This document shows positions 1 to 10,870 of a stretch of DNA of 64,000 nt, in pieces (the stretch's first letter is position 1; each line of letters opens with the position of its first letter). A program made the translations under genes and the position numbers. The DNA lies in contig OY754465.1 of the NCBI GenBank assembly GCA_963575645.1, forward strand, positions 40,388,401 through 40,452,400. The letters run 5' to 3'. This DNA comes from Xanthostigma xanthostigma. Its lineage: Eukaryota > Arthropoda > Insecta > Raphidioptera > Raphidiidae. The notes beneath the pieces were generated by a model. The model was not told the origin of the DNA. It searched no databases and was given only the letters and a program-made list of their open reading frames with translations.

Positions 1-2
1 TC

Positions 3-788
3 GACTCTGGAGTGCCACAGGGATCCACGTTGGGTCCAGTTCTATTTAACTTATACATAAACGACATTCCGAAAACACCAAATGTAGTAATCTCACTCTT
101 CGCTGATGATACAGCTTTCCTCACAAGCTCCTGGAGAATAGACACTATAGCTAACCGACTGCAACAAGCCATCGACAGAACCCACAAGCATTTTCACAGA
201 TGGAAAATCAAATTAAATAGTAACAAAACCGAAGCGATTATTTTTACAAAACGCAGACCAGTGCTGAATAGCTACATCAACCTTAATGGCTCGAGGATCG
301 AGTGGGCGAATCAAGTCAAGTATCTAGGAGTACTGTTAGACAAAAGACTCACATTCACTAGCCACACCAAGTACGCTTGCGACAAATCCTACGCTGCAAT
401 TCACCAACTGTTTCCCCTATTCAACAAATTCAATAAACTCAATCTTGCTAATAAATTGTTAATATATAAATCAGTCATTCGTCCCATACTAACTTATGCT
501 GCACCCGTCTGGAGTTCCACATGCGAATCAAATTTCAAAAAATTACAAATAGTGCAGAACAAATCTTTAAGAATAGTTTCCGGTTACCCCAAATATACCC
601 CCATAATACTTCTTCACAATTTACTTAACATACAGTTAATAAAAGAATATGTTCGTAATATATCTCTGAACTTTTATAACAAGTGCAGTGCTAGTAGCTT
701 CAAAATAATTAGTGACATCGGGAACTACAGTGTCGATAACTTGCCATATCGAACTAAACATAAGAGGATAAAACATATTCTTAACTAA
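3..788 (+). CDS. Jockey-clade LINE reverse transcriptase, C-terminal part (cut by window edge)
   Basis: The frame is open from the left edge to a TAA at 786-788, so the N-terminus (endonuclease and most of the RT fingers) lies outside the window. The frame holds the RT motif VPQGS..GPVLFN.YINDI just after the start, then the catalytic FADD (about residues 30-33 counted from base 12). The RT thumb and the C-terminal region typical of jockey-type non-LTR elements follow (KYLGVLLD, then the YKSVIRP.LTYA..VW stretch). There is no frameshift or stop in the visible 260 codons, so this may be a fairly young copy. The protein would nick target DNA and prime reverse transcription there. Jockey clade is my judgement from overall motif wording; a related CR1-group element cannot be excluded. 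Confidence 0.85.
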   Translation, partial: DSGVPQGSTLGPVLFNLYINDIPKTPNVVISLFADDTAFLTSSWRIDTIANRLQQAIDRTHKHFHRWKIKLNSNKTEAIIFTKRRPVLNSYINLNGSRIEWANQVKYLGVLLDKRLTFTSHTKYACDKSYAAIHQLFPLFNKFNKLNLANKLLIYKSVIRPILTYAAPVWSSTCESNFKKLQIVQNKSLRIVSGYPKYTPIILLHNLLNIQLIKEYVRNISLNFYNKCSASSFKIISDIGNYSVDNLPYRTKHKRIKHILN

Positions 789-995
789 CAATGTCTAAGC
801 ATCGTCTGGGTTTTTTTTTTTTCTTTTTCAGTTTTCCCAGTTTACCAAGCTAATTAAAAAGAAATACAAAGACTTAATTGTATAATCAATACAAATAAAA
901 TTTATTGTGGTAGGTTAAAGGAACACCATGTTCAATCATGTAATAATATGTATTTTACTCTATCATGACAAATAAATCTCTTATCTTATCTTATC
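789..995 (+). mobile_element. 3' UTR and tail of the jockey-like LINE
   Basis: The stretch after the stop codon is AT-rich, carries AATAAA at 971-976 and ends in a short TTATC tandem at 981-995. Simple-repeat tails instead of poly(A) are common in insect LINEs. The element 3' end is therefore placed at about 995. Confidence 0.6.
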
Positions 996-1960
996 TCTCA
1001 CTGTTAACCTCCCTTTTACCTTACTCTAGCCGCTAGCGTATATTATGTAGACCTAAGAAGTCGTCAAGAAATAAGCTTTTCCGAATCGGTTCAGGAATTC
1101 TGGATATTTTGGGTAAGATACAAACGTCTTTTTTAATATAACTAATATAGAATGTGTTAAGGAAGCCAAATGTAAAAAAATCCCTGTGTGTTTAAAATAA
1201 ATTTCTTTCTATCAAAAATATCTTTTTAACTAGGTAGGTATAAATTAGCCAATATGGCATCAATGACTGAATATAGAAGAGTTTCGTTTAACATTTAAAC
1301 GAAGATTTCGAAAAGCGAACGATCATTATTTTAAGGTATGTTCAACGCTCGTCTATCAGTTTCGTCTGATTTTAAATCCGTTGAAGTTTCTCAGTCACTA
1401 ACCAGGATTAAATGAGTTGGGGGAAAAGTTGGGATAACAAGTACACGGCCCACAATCTTACGGTAGTGGGTACACCTCTCTATAGCATTGTATAATGATC
1501 CATTTACATGCAAACGCGATTTCTTGAAAATGGAAAGTTGGTCGTCATCTTACTACATCCCATACTACAACCTCTCCAAGTTCACACAAACGCATACATA
1601 CTTTACCTATAGTAGCTATTGTCGTTCCCGTTATTTTGAACATAGTGGTTATACGTCAAACTAGAACAGTGGTGCATAAACTTTTCAATTGTGCGTACCA
1701 CTATTTCAACACTCCCACCAAAAAAAAAATGTGGAAACCGGTTGACTTGTGGGTCAACCCTAAAACTTCCCGATATGTCTTTAACACGTTACAATAAATT
1801 GATACTAATATTGCGTTTATAAAAAACAATTAGTAGATTGGGAGTTATGCGGCAAAAACGTGAAAAAGATGTTATTTTTATTTTTTTAGTTTGTTTAGTA
1901 GTGTATTTATGATAATTCTGGCCTACCCTTACCCTAACCGGAAGCTGAATAACCTTAAAA
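996..1960. other. No gene recognised
   Basis: AT-rich sequence with no long frame, RNA gene or terminal repeat that I can name. Confidence 0.5.
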
Positions 1961-1964
1961 CTTC

Positions 1965-2197
1965 TTGACCGATAGACTCCGAAATCTTATCAGATTTAAG
2001 TCTCAATAAGCCTTTTCGAATGCTGAATACCCATTCTCAATCGGTCCATTCGCTCTAGAGATATCGTACGACAAGCATTTATTCTTTGAATAATTTCGAT
2101 AGTACTTGACCGATTGACTCCAAAATCTAATCAGATATAAGTCTCAGTTAACCTTTTCTAATGCGGCTGGTTCGCTCTAAAGATATAGTACGACAAA
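1965..2197. repeat. Two diverged tandem copies of a ~110 bp unit
   Basis: The block 1965-2075 reappears at 2106-2197. Both begin TTGACCGAT.GACTCC, continue ATCAGAT.TAAGTCTCA and end AGATAT.GTACGACAA. They are roughly 80% alike with small indels. The wording resembles non-coding parts of dispersed insect repeats, but I cannot name the family. Confidence 0.6.
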
Positions 2198-2199
2198 AA

Positions 2200-3660
2200 T
2201 TCGTTTACGCACTTACGTATACGAAAGTCCATTAATCAATATTCAGAATAGCTTCCTAAAACCCCAAAACGTCGAAATCTGATGTGAACTCGATTTTAGA
2301 AAATCGAACATACATTAATAGCTTTCTTTTTTTTGAAAATTTTCAATGGCGGGATGTAAACAAAAACTCTATAGATTAAATATTATATTACAGCCACTAA
2401 AGCTCTGATAACTTCAATTGACGGTGAATACATTGCTGTACATATTGTTTGTCTGTATGTCAGCAATATTTTATATCTGTTCAGCTGTTCTTGATTGATG
2501 CCGGTACAAGGAGAGAACAATACTGGGAAAGTGTTCTTCTTCCATCAAGATATCATTCCCGAAAAACGAACTTTCAAACAGAGATCGTGCTACAATTTCT
2601 AGTACCTATGTTCTATTAATTATTGATAGTAATTTATGTAAAATAAGTTCCCTCTTTCAAACTCTCACATGACGAAAAACCAAATGTTTGAGAACTATCA
2701 TGGTGCATCGCGACGCGGAGATAGTGTGTGTAACTTACACAGTGTAAGTCTGAAAAGCCTTGCTATTCCCACGTGTCAGCTGACGGGATTGCATGGCGAT
2801 GTAAGGAGGAAATAAGTAGATTGTATGTGCTGTCAGTAAAGAGAACGATCTGATATCAGTGCTGTGATACGATTTGCATGTCTTATTTAACCAGTTTGCG
2901 TATAAATCACATATGCATTTATTCAAATCTGAAAATCTTTATTTTTAATAAAGAAAATTAACTACTGATTTGAAAGTTTTCAGTAAACACAAGATATTGA
3001 TATTAAATAAAAATAGTAGTTTATGTATCTCGTACGTGAATGCACTTATTATGTTACGAGTTGTGGCACTATCCTACGCAAGGGTCAGCGACTTAAGTTT
3101 ATGATCACAAAAAGTTTTTAAAATTCTGAAAATGCGAAAAATTTGATATTTTTAAGTGCTTGCGCTGCGTATTTATCATTCAACATAGATCAAGTCTACT
3201 TGTCTAGATACATTTCATTCAGCTTATTACGGAATTATAGTGATCAGAAGAAAAATTACAAACTATATTAATTTGCAATTGAATTAGATGCTTATAATTT
3301 TAACTGCCAAGCCTCTATAATGTAACCCCCTCCCCTTTCTCTTTCTTGCAGCAAATTTGAAAATAATTTACAAATTATTATTTTAGATTCGTGTCTGTAC
3401 TCCTGAAGTTTTCATAGCTATGTAGTAATTCATTATGTCAACTATAGATTATAGACACTCGACAGCAGAAGGTACCTATGTCATCTATAAAGTCGACTTC
3501 TGGTCGGTGATCGGGAACTAGCGCCTTTACCCTACGCGGTTTTAGTTTTCAGTCACTGATATCCAACCAATCATTTTTCTCGTATTTTTTCAACGCGAGT
3601 ACACATTTGAATATCGGATTTTGCTAGCGTAATAAATCGTATACGATATAAAAAATACTC
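2200..3660. other. Intronic or flanking sequence, nothing recognised
   Basis: I looked here on the minus strand for the next exon after the KIF26-like P-loop exon (expected to begin with K and a YTM-like motif) and did not find it. No other feature is supportable. Confidence 0.5.
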
Positions 3661-3662
3661 AC

Positions 3663-3756
3663 CCAAACCAGCATGTCCAAAACAGAACAGACATCCATCG
3701 GTGCCGTTGATGACGGCATGTATGACGTCAGTAAGGGCACTCGAACACACTTCCGT
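3663..3756 (-). CDS. Kif26: KIF26-type kinesin-like protein, P-loop exon
   Basis: A 94 bp exon on the minus strand. Upstream is a good acceptor (TTTGTTTGTTGCAG, AG at 3757-3758) and downstream a consensus donor (GG then GTGAGT, GT at 3662-3661). It is phase 0 at the 5' side, encodes 31 codons plus one base, and reads EVCSSALTDVIHAVINGTDG then CLFCFGHAGL with the last Gly split. This matches the start of the KIF26 motor domain as I know it from vertebrate KIF26A/B (EVCAG...VNG.DGC.FCFGH..LGK). In ordinary kinesins the P-loop is GQTGxGKT; here Gln-Thr is replaced by His-Ala, as in the KIF26 subfamily, which is thought to bind microtubules with little ATPase activity. It joins in phase to the exon at 28449-28670. 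Together the two exons are convincing; alone this one would be moderate. Confidence 0.85.
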
Positions 3757-4422
3757 CTGCAACAAACAAAGGTACCATTAAACAAATGGTGCAGAGAATG
3801 TTATGCAAAATATCAGTATCTGCACCTACGCTGTCTATAGCAGTGCCTTATATAGAGCGGCTGTGCTCAAATCTCAGGGGGATATCATCACGTATTTCAT
3901 TACATAGTTTTACAACTTAACCTAAAGTTAACTAATATCATTCAGCGTAAGACGCCGTGTTATATATACATGACCTCCGCCATCTTTCCAACACAATGTT
4001 GAGTGCTACCTTAGCGTTTTATGTTGATGAAACGAATATATTATATTAAACGCTTGTAATAGTCAATAACCATGATATAACAATATACTCTGTGCTTACC
4101 TGTCGATAATCAGGCAAAGCAGACGGATTCAACATTAAAAAATAGTAGAGCTGGCAATTAACGGTTAAACAAAAAAAAAGTATATCAAAACGGTTGACAG
4201 TTCTCGGACAAAACTAAAACGTCTCGTGTTTTCAATCTATTCGTTTAATGTCGTTGTTAACAGGTGCAGTTCCCCTATTAAAGACCCATAGTTTCAAGGT
4301 TTTAATTTAATCTATAAAACCTTCAGTGTTCCATTATTTCATTTTTATTGTATTTTATTTAATACTGTTTGACAAAGTCGAAAATCTGTGGTCTTATCAA
4401 CGAATAAAGAATTGCATTGAAT

Positions 4423-4954
4423 CCGAGAACCAGGGCCGGATTTAAAGGTGTGGAGGCCCTGGGGCAACGAAGGAGTGGAGGCCCCTAATTGTTTTCCAAA
4501 CAAGTTAAACCATTTTTTTTCTTCTAAGTGTTCCAATAATTTATTGCGGAACAAATCAAATTCTTTTCAAAAACATACGTATAGATAATAGTAAAATGTA
4601 AAATACAAGTAATAAACCAAATTAAATTATAGAGTTAACGAATGGAACCTTACGAGCTTTTTTCGGCGAAAAATCATTGATGATTTCGGTGAAATCCAGC
4701 TCCCGGAGTAAATCACTTTGAATGCTGAGTAGAGATAACTTTGATAGGCGGTTTTGTCTCATCGTAGTTCGTAGCCTATTTTTTACAATTTTCATTTTTG
4801 AAAAATGGGCTCTTGTTTTATATAATTTTGCATATTATTCGTTATTTGTTGGAAAATTTTATCTAGAAATTTCTATTGTGGAGGCCCCACTCTTGTGGAG
4901 GCCCCGGGGCTTCAGCCCCGGTTGCCCCCCCTTAAATCCGGCCCTGCCGAGAAC
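4423..4954 (-). mobile_element. hAT deletion derivative with 8-bp TSD
   Basis: The element proper is 4431-4946 (516 bp). Its ends are inverted repeats, CAGGGCCGGATTTAA on the left and TTAAATCCGGCCCTG on the right, and it is flanked by an exact 8-bp direct repeat CCGAGAAC (4423-4430 and 4947-4954), the hAT signature. Subterminal GTGGAGGCCC motifs also recur on both sides. The interior keeps only the end of a transposase on the minus strand (next entry), so this copy is non-autonomous. Confidence 0.9.
4622..4835 (-). pseudogene. hAT transposase C-terminal dimerisation domain remnant
   Basis: On the minus strand an uninterrupted frame reads ...HFSKMKIVKNRLRTTM, then RQNRLSKLSLLSI, then a segment with LDFTEIINDF and KKARK, and stops at TAA (complement of 4622-4624). 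This is the hATC dimerisation module found at the extreme C-terminus of hAT transposases (ERSFSKLK...RSTM.Q.RL..L.L..I). The N-terminal BED finger and RNase-H-like catalytic core are missing, because the left TIR follows after about 100 bp of non-coding sequence. The last ~65 codons show no stop, unlike a long-decayed copy. Confidence 0.8.
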
Positions 4955-5760
4955 GTATGTCAATAGAGATGGGCACTGCTAAACTTGACCTCTAGAGGCG
5001 CCAGCTATATAACCACCTCGATCTGTAGGTAATTCATAGTAGGGTGTATAGAATAATTTTATATTTAAGTGGCTATCTATATTACGTTTCTTATCCCTCC
5101 GCTATTGAAATTGTAGTTAATTGTTAAAAACAATAATAAACAAAAGGATAACAATATGATTTAGTATTTACTACACTCAACTTTGAAATTTTTTGAAGGC
5201 CATCATCTATGAGATCACTTAGAAAATTTAAACAAAATGTAATTAATATGGTACAAATTTATACCAAATTATGAAAAAAATTTATTCATGTAGTGTACAT
5301 TCGAAAGGTTCCCATTTTGAGCAAAAAAAAAACAACTTAAGAAACTGAAGCTTTAAAAAAATGTGAGTTTTAGACCGCAGTTCAAATTATTTTTTTTTAT
5401 TTATACCTACTGTTTTCTATCTGAATCGTTGTACAGAAAGCGGTCAGTGACAGTGCAGAATGTGTGACATGCGTTTCGCCACACTCACTGTTTCTTGTAC
5501 CAGTGACATATTATAAAGCTAGGAGTACAATGAATGAGAACTGTCAATGGCATGACAAGCTTGCGAATACAACGCATGCGGCTGCTTTAACGTGTCATAA
5601 AACGCATCTGGCAATGAGGAGGACATTGACGACGTTACGTCATACGACCGTGACCATGGAGATAGAAATGATATGGAGATGGCGTACGTTATATATTACA
5701 TATTTAGCAATATTTTTGAGAATTGACGTCCAGAACTATCATAGTTAAAATATTAGCTGA
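4955..5760. other. No gene recognised
   Basis: AT-rich sequence. Short frames here (for example 5464-5748, plus) show no recognisable domain. Confidence 0.45.
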
Positions 5761-6060
5761 CCAATCCGGCGTTGCCCGGATATAAATTGTTATTTTTCAC
5801 TCACTGTTCATCCCCAATTTGTAGTAACGTACAAATAACATATCGTCTTTGCTACTCGTCAAGAGTAAAAGAATTTTTCAAATCGGTCGGTGGTTTTAAA
5901 GTTTTGAGTGATTTAGATACTATGCTCAATCATAGAACGTCTGCGCGGAAGGAGAAAGAAACTGCTAGAATTCTGAGAAATTATAGGCGCAGAAGGTGTT
6001 CTCGCGTAGTAGGTGATGCAATTATTGACAGGGAAATTAATATTCTAATATATTGATTTA
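5761..6060 (+). repeat. Dispersed-repeat fragment with the CCGGCGTTGCCCGGAT motif
   Basis: The stretch begins TGACCAATCCGGCGTTGCCC and continues with AAATCGGTCGGTGGTTTTAA and a GAGTGATT block. This combination recurs in untranslated parts of many insect LINE or Helitron families. I can only say it is repeat-derived; the family is not determined. Confidence 0.4.
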
Positions 6061-6927
6061 CATAAAATCCTACAAATCTCGTCAGTAAAAAAGTTCAGTG
6101 AATTACTCATACGTCGTAACGTCACTGAAACAATTGCTAAAGGTGCATCAAGGAATCAACACCCTACGTTGACACATCTGGATATTGCTTAAGAAACGTC
6201 TCAGGTTATTCAAATAAGACTACGTTACTGGAAAGTCACAATGTGTATAACTTACGTAACACATATTGGCTTCAAATTGTTCGTTTATTTTTAGATTTAG
6301 AATTGCAGTGTAATTAGTATGATTTGACTTCCATGTTCCGTAGGGAAATGAAGTGTATGGTATGTGTAAGGGTTGAAAAAACTTCGATTATATTAGTTTA
6401 CAACGCAAAGACAACTAGTATTCTCCATGGCGACTATGTGTTATTTTAATTGTTGTAGATTATAGACGTTCAACAACCTAGGTCATTAGCGTTCTAATAA
6501 CATTACATAATGCCATCAATTGAAAGTAAACGACATTAAAAACCGTCAGCGATAGCTCAATCCAAAGATCTTTACGCGACAGTAAGTCTATACCTATGTG
6601 TCTTTGCAAGTACCTATTTAAAAATTTCTTCCGCTCGCAATAATATATGTAAAAATGCAACGACTTGTTTCAATAACACACCAGGCCTGTTGCTTTTAGT
6701 GTCCATCGGATCAAAGCTCTTGGAAATGTACGAAATTTTGCGCATGTGCCTATAACAATATTGATATGTCACAAACAATATTTAAAAAAAATGAGAGTTA
6801 TCACATTATATCGAGTTGGGGGACTTCCCTATCGCTCTTGAACAAAATCTATATAATTAAAAATTATTTTTTTGTCCACATTGGTATAAAAGAGTTTTTT
6901 TGTTAGTTTTTAACTCTAAATTTAATT
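6061..6927. other. No gene recognised
   Basis: AT-rich sequence, no supportable feature. Confidence 0.45.
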
Positions 6928-7480
6928 AAAAAAATTGGTTGTCTGTAAAGTCGGTTTACGGACGATAGTTTTACGTGATAACGTATTCCGTAATACATAA
7001 CCTAAATTTAATTATAATAATTCGAATCTATGATATTGCATCTTTCGCTTCAAATTTAGGTTAATTTTATTTATTTAAATTACTCACCATATAATATAAT
7101 TGTTTTTTTAACTTTCTTTCTTTCGTATTTATTTTAAGTCTCAAAGATTAGCTGTCATAATATTTATAAAACAATTGTTTCACTGTTTATAATATAAAAT
7201 TCCAAAACCTACTTACAATATTTAAGTAAGAAAACGATTTTTTCGAGAGATGAGACCTAGCTAAAACGATTTTTTGCCCCCCAAAATCCCTTTTCAGTAA
7301 ATTTCATCCAAATCGTTAGGGCCGTTTTCGAGAAAAGCACGCACAGGGTCAGGCGGAACGTTACGACCGTTAGGAACGTTACGTTAGGAACGTTAAACTT
7401 TTTCGTACATGCAGCCGGTGTTTTATCAATTTATAAGATTGGTGATTCATCAATTTATAAGACGTTATCACGTCAAAAAC
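6928..7480. repeat. ~550 bp dispersed repeat, copy A
   Basis: Nearly the whole block recurs at 10322-10870, with small indels. It opens with TTGGTTGTCTGTAAAGTCGG, contains GAGATGAGACCTAGCTAAAA and a CCCCCCAAAATCCCTTTT block, and closes with a duplicated TCATCAATTTATAA motif. The motif ACGTGATAACGT near the left end is inverted near the right end (GACGTTATCACGTC), suggesting an element with inverted subterminal sequence. No coding trace. Copy A has an extra short ACGTTAGGA tandem near 7360-7395. Confidence 0.75.
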
Positions 7481-8150
7481 TAAAAAAACATGCTGTAAAT
7501 GCCTACGGAGTACGCAACGTACGTAGCTGTACGTAGCGTGAATACGGTAATTTTTCAAGATAAGTAATTAATTTACATAAATTATTTATATGTTTTAAAA
7601 TATTTATATATTAATATAAATTATTTTATTGTCATGGGTTCTTAATACCTGTGCAAAATTTCAAATTATTCAGACGTCAGGAAGTGGGTAAAATTTTTTT
7701 TTTAAGATTCCATTACATAGGTACATAGATTCATACATGCATACATACAGGTGAAATTAATAAAATCGTGTTAAAAATACCGACATTGTGTGTTCGGCTT
7801 CAAATCTTTTTCTCTGTATGTCTCCATGGTCGTGGCACGTCTTGATGGCGCGGCACTGCACCTCTACATATATATACCTACTTAATGCACCCCCAGAACC
7901 CCCAGCATCCCAGTGTTACCACTATAACAGTACTAATGACATGCAGTCGAGTTTTATCACAACGTGTTCTGTGCAATTCGCAGAGACGTGCACGTGCGTA
8001 AACTCATTTTACACAAATGTACTCCAACAAAAATTTTACAATCCATTGTAGAATGTTACTACATTCTGGCTGCTTTCTTGCCATTTCGAATTAAGGTGTC
8101 TATAAGACATAATGTTTTAATGATTTAAACTGACAAGTCTTTTCTTTTTT
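7481..8150. other. No gene recognised
   Basis: AT-rich. The plus frame 7788-8051 has no recognisable domain and no codon or splice support. Confidence 0.45.
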
Positions 8151-8757
8151 AGGATTCAGTACTTCAGAGTGAAAAAATGAAATCTTTTCTGTCCGTCCCT
8201 CTGTCTGTCTGTGTGTCTAAGATACTTTCTTTCAGAAACGGTTACAAGTATGAAGTCGAAAGTAATGTTAAATACTAAGATCTACGACCTCATAATCTTG
8301 TGAAGAATTCAAGCCAGAAGCCTCTTACTTGAGATAATAAAAAGATTTAAAAAAATGTATTTTTTTGATAATGGCTTTGATAATCTTGGAATTTGGAGAG
8401 GCGGAAGGTATTATGACACAAGTTAAAAAAAAATCTTCAAATTATCACGTAAACAAACTTAATATTCAGGATTCCGTCAAAAAACCCCTTTCTTAGAAAG
8501 GGATATAGTTATTATCAAATACTAATGTCTACGACCCCATAATCGTGTAAAAAATTCAAACTTCTAACTCAATGCATTAAAAAGATACGGCATTTAACTA
8601 CGCAATTAATTTTTGTAATACGTCCATCATTATTGAAAGTGTTCGTATGTGAGCGAAAGTGGTCCCATCCTACGCAATGATTGTAAACTATACTAAATTG
8701 TTTAAACGTTACACAATCCTCACGGCGCGAGTTCTACTTGCAATCGTCCATCTTTTT
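8151..8757 (+). repeat. Lepidopteran-type dispersed repeat, copy 1
   Basis: The block starts AGGATTCAGTAC, has the TGTCCGTCC..TCTGTCTGTC stretch, a TTCAAACTTCTAA..CAA block followed by AAAAGATACGGC, and ends GGCGCGAGTTCTACTTGCAA then CGTCC and a T run. A second copy lies at 26067-26805 with the same order of blocks. I recognise this layout (GGTTCCGTAC ... CGCGAGT.C.ACT.G.ACTTG.CCG) as a very common moth and butterfly repeat of uncertain class. Confidence 0.6.
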
Positions 8758-9430
8758 TTGTGTTTTATCCTTCTCTAATTATAGAGTCAAAGCTGTGAAT
8801 TTACATTCTGCTGGGTCAGCACATTCTCCGTTGTTTAAAATGTGCTGTACGCGTCCACCATAATTTTTATTTTGACGTGGAATGTTGTATTCATATGGAA
8901 CTATTTTCTTTATCCGGCTTTGCCCGAGTACAGTTTAGCACGTCTGGAATTCTGAAGTTATTTCTGAGCTAAATTGGTGTACGCTGTCTAAACTATAAGA
9001 TATGGAGTAATATATACCAAAATCTACTCGGGTGAACCTGGACCTGAAAGCTAGTGATTTGTAAACCTTATGTGAACCAACTTTAGTAAAAGTTATATAA
9101 GCACCTCACAAAACGTGAGTCGCGACAGTGTTTTATTGACGGCGATAAAGTCTCATTAAACCTTAAGGGCGACAATAAAAAATTTTACATTCAAAACGCA
9201 CTTCACAGATTAAATATTAAATTTGCTCTGACACATTTCAATATTGAAAGTATACTGACGTTATTGTTACTATCGGCTTACTTTTACCCGCGGCTTCGCT
9301 CGCGGTAATGTCATATTTTGGGTACTGCTACTTTCTTAATACATGTACTATAAAATATGAATAAAACAGGTCAAATTCTGAAAACAGCTCACGGTCCATC
9401 AAAGTGGAAATTTCAAACTTTAGATTTTAT
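8758..9430. other. Repeat-like debris, no gene
   Basis: It includes CCCGCGGCTTCGCTCGCGGT at 9289-9308, a motif seen at the ends of many arthropod repeats. Similar GC-rich motifs occur near 13470, 19865 and 47395. Confidence 0.4.
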
Positions 9431-9432
9431 AT

Positions 9433-9700
9433 TGTTACATATTTCCCCCCAGCTGATACGCCAATGCTTTGTGTCGAATGTTCTCGCAAACAACAACAAT
9501 GACTGCAGGTAGCGTGTTTTTGTAAAGCAGGTTGCCAAATCCCGACCTTCATAGAATTGTCTGAAGAAGGCAATGCAAGGGTAGGAAGGTTCTCGGCCCA
9601 GTTAGATGTTTCTGGAACATTCGATCAGGCGGGGGTCGAAGCTATAAATACGGCGCGCGCCAGTCAGTCAGGGACGGTCAGATTTCGTGTGTGAGTGAGC
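9433..9700 (+). promoter_or_regulatory. Heat-shock-like promoter cluster (possible solo LTR)
   Basis: Two heat-shock-element-like sites are visible: GAATGTTCTCGC at 9476-9487, and a perfect three-unit HSE (TTC nn GAA nn TTC) at 9610-9622. They are followed by TATAAATA at 9643-9650 and repeated initiator-like TCAG motifs (9664-9667, 9668-9671, 9678-9681), the second about 27 bp from the TATA box. The surroundings are much richer in GC than the flanks. Downstream, AATAAA occurs twice at about 9722-9745 and no convincing protein frame follows. It reads plus, antisense to the KIF26-like gene. The sequence could be an LTR promoter (a TGTTACA start lies at 9433), a displaced hsp promoter, or a non-coding heat-induced transcript. 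Activity is inferred. Confidence 0.5.
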
Positions 9701-10321
9701 TCATAGTCAAACACGGGTCCGAAATAAATAACAAGGAAATAAATACTAGTTCAGAGTGCGGTATAATAGACCAAAACCAAATTTTGTTCTACATAGAAAA
9801 AGACTGCTTTTCAAGCTATATTTTGATCAAAATGCGTAGAAAAACGATGTTTCGAAGTGTAGAAACTACAAAAAACGATGGTAAATACATGTACCTATAC
9901 ACAGTTTAAGAAAAATATCGTTTCAGATGATCATTATTATTCTTCGAGCAATGTCGATTTAAAATTGTACAATACTTTTCTTATGGAGAAATATGCATGT
10001 TCTCAATCTAAGGTCGTTATCAAGTCAGATTTTAGTATTTTTATAAATTTTTTAATAATCAAAGAAATCGTTTCTGGTTATGCAAAATAATGTTTCAGAG
10101 CACACTTAAATTTCAAAGAAAAATCATCTTTTCAGTTGAAATAAGCAAACAAAATTGTAATTGTCAGTCCAGACATCGCGTAAAAATGGCTGGACCAACG
10201 TAAATAAAATTTGCAACATTTCGTTACATGATAAATATATTTTGTACACTATTTGACTATTTTAACTTTAAAAATATTCTAAAACATGAAAATCATAAAA
10301 CTTTAAAGAACGATAACTGCA
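9701..10321. other. Possible leader downstream of the promoter cluster, no gene
   Basis: Two overlapping short plus frames (9691-9909 and 9878-10090) lack any recognisable domain. The codon choice looks like random AT-rich DNA. Confidence 0.35.
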
Positions 10322-10870
10322 AAAAAAAATTGGTTGTCTGTAAAGTCGGTTTACGGACGATAGTTTTACGTGATAACGTATTCCGTAATACATAATCTAT
10401 GATATTGCATCTTTCACTTCAAATTTAGGTTAATTTTATTTATTAAATTACTCACCACCTATAAAAATATTTTTTTTTATTAACTTTCTTTCTTTCGTAT
10501 TTATTTAAGTCTCAAAGATTAACTGTCATACTATTTATAGAACAATTGTTTCACTGTTTATATAAAATTCCAAAACCTACTTACAATATTTAAGTATTTT
10601 CATACGTCAAAAAATTGATTTTTATAATGATAAAATTTGTAAAAACGATTTTTTCGAGAGATGAGACCTAGCTAAAACGATTTTTTGCCCCCCAAAATCC
10701 CTTTTCAGTAAATTTCATCCAAATCGTTAGGGCCGTTTTCGAGAAAAGCACGCACAGGGTCAGGCGGAACGTTACGAACGTTACACTTTTTCGTGCATGC
10801 AGCCGGTGTTTTATCAATTTATAAGATTGGTGATTCATCAATTTATAAGACGTTATCACGTCAAAAACAA
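10322..10870. repeat. ~550 bp dispersed repeat, copy B
   Basis: Direct copy of 6928-7480 about 3.4 kb away, with the same opening, CCCCCCAAAATCCC core and closing palindromic ACGTTATCACGT motif. Differences are small deletions (for example around 10395) and a short insertion before 10645. Confidence 0.75.

Noticed and set aside
1000..3660. The next exon of the KIF26-like gene (expected to start with K and a YTM motif).
   Set aside because: No minus-strand acceptor followed by such residues was found; it probably lies left of the window.
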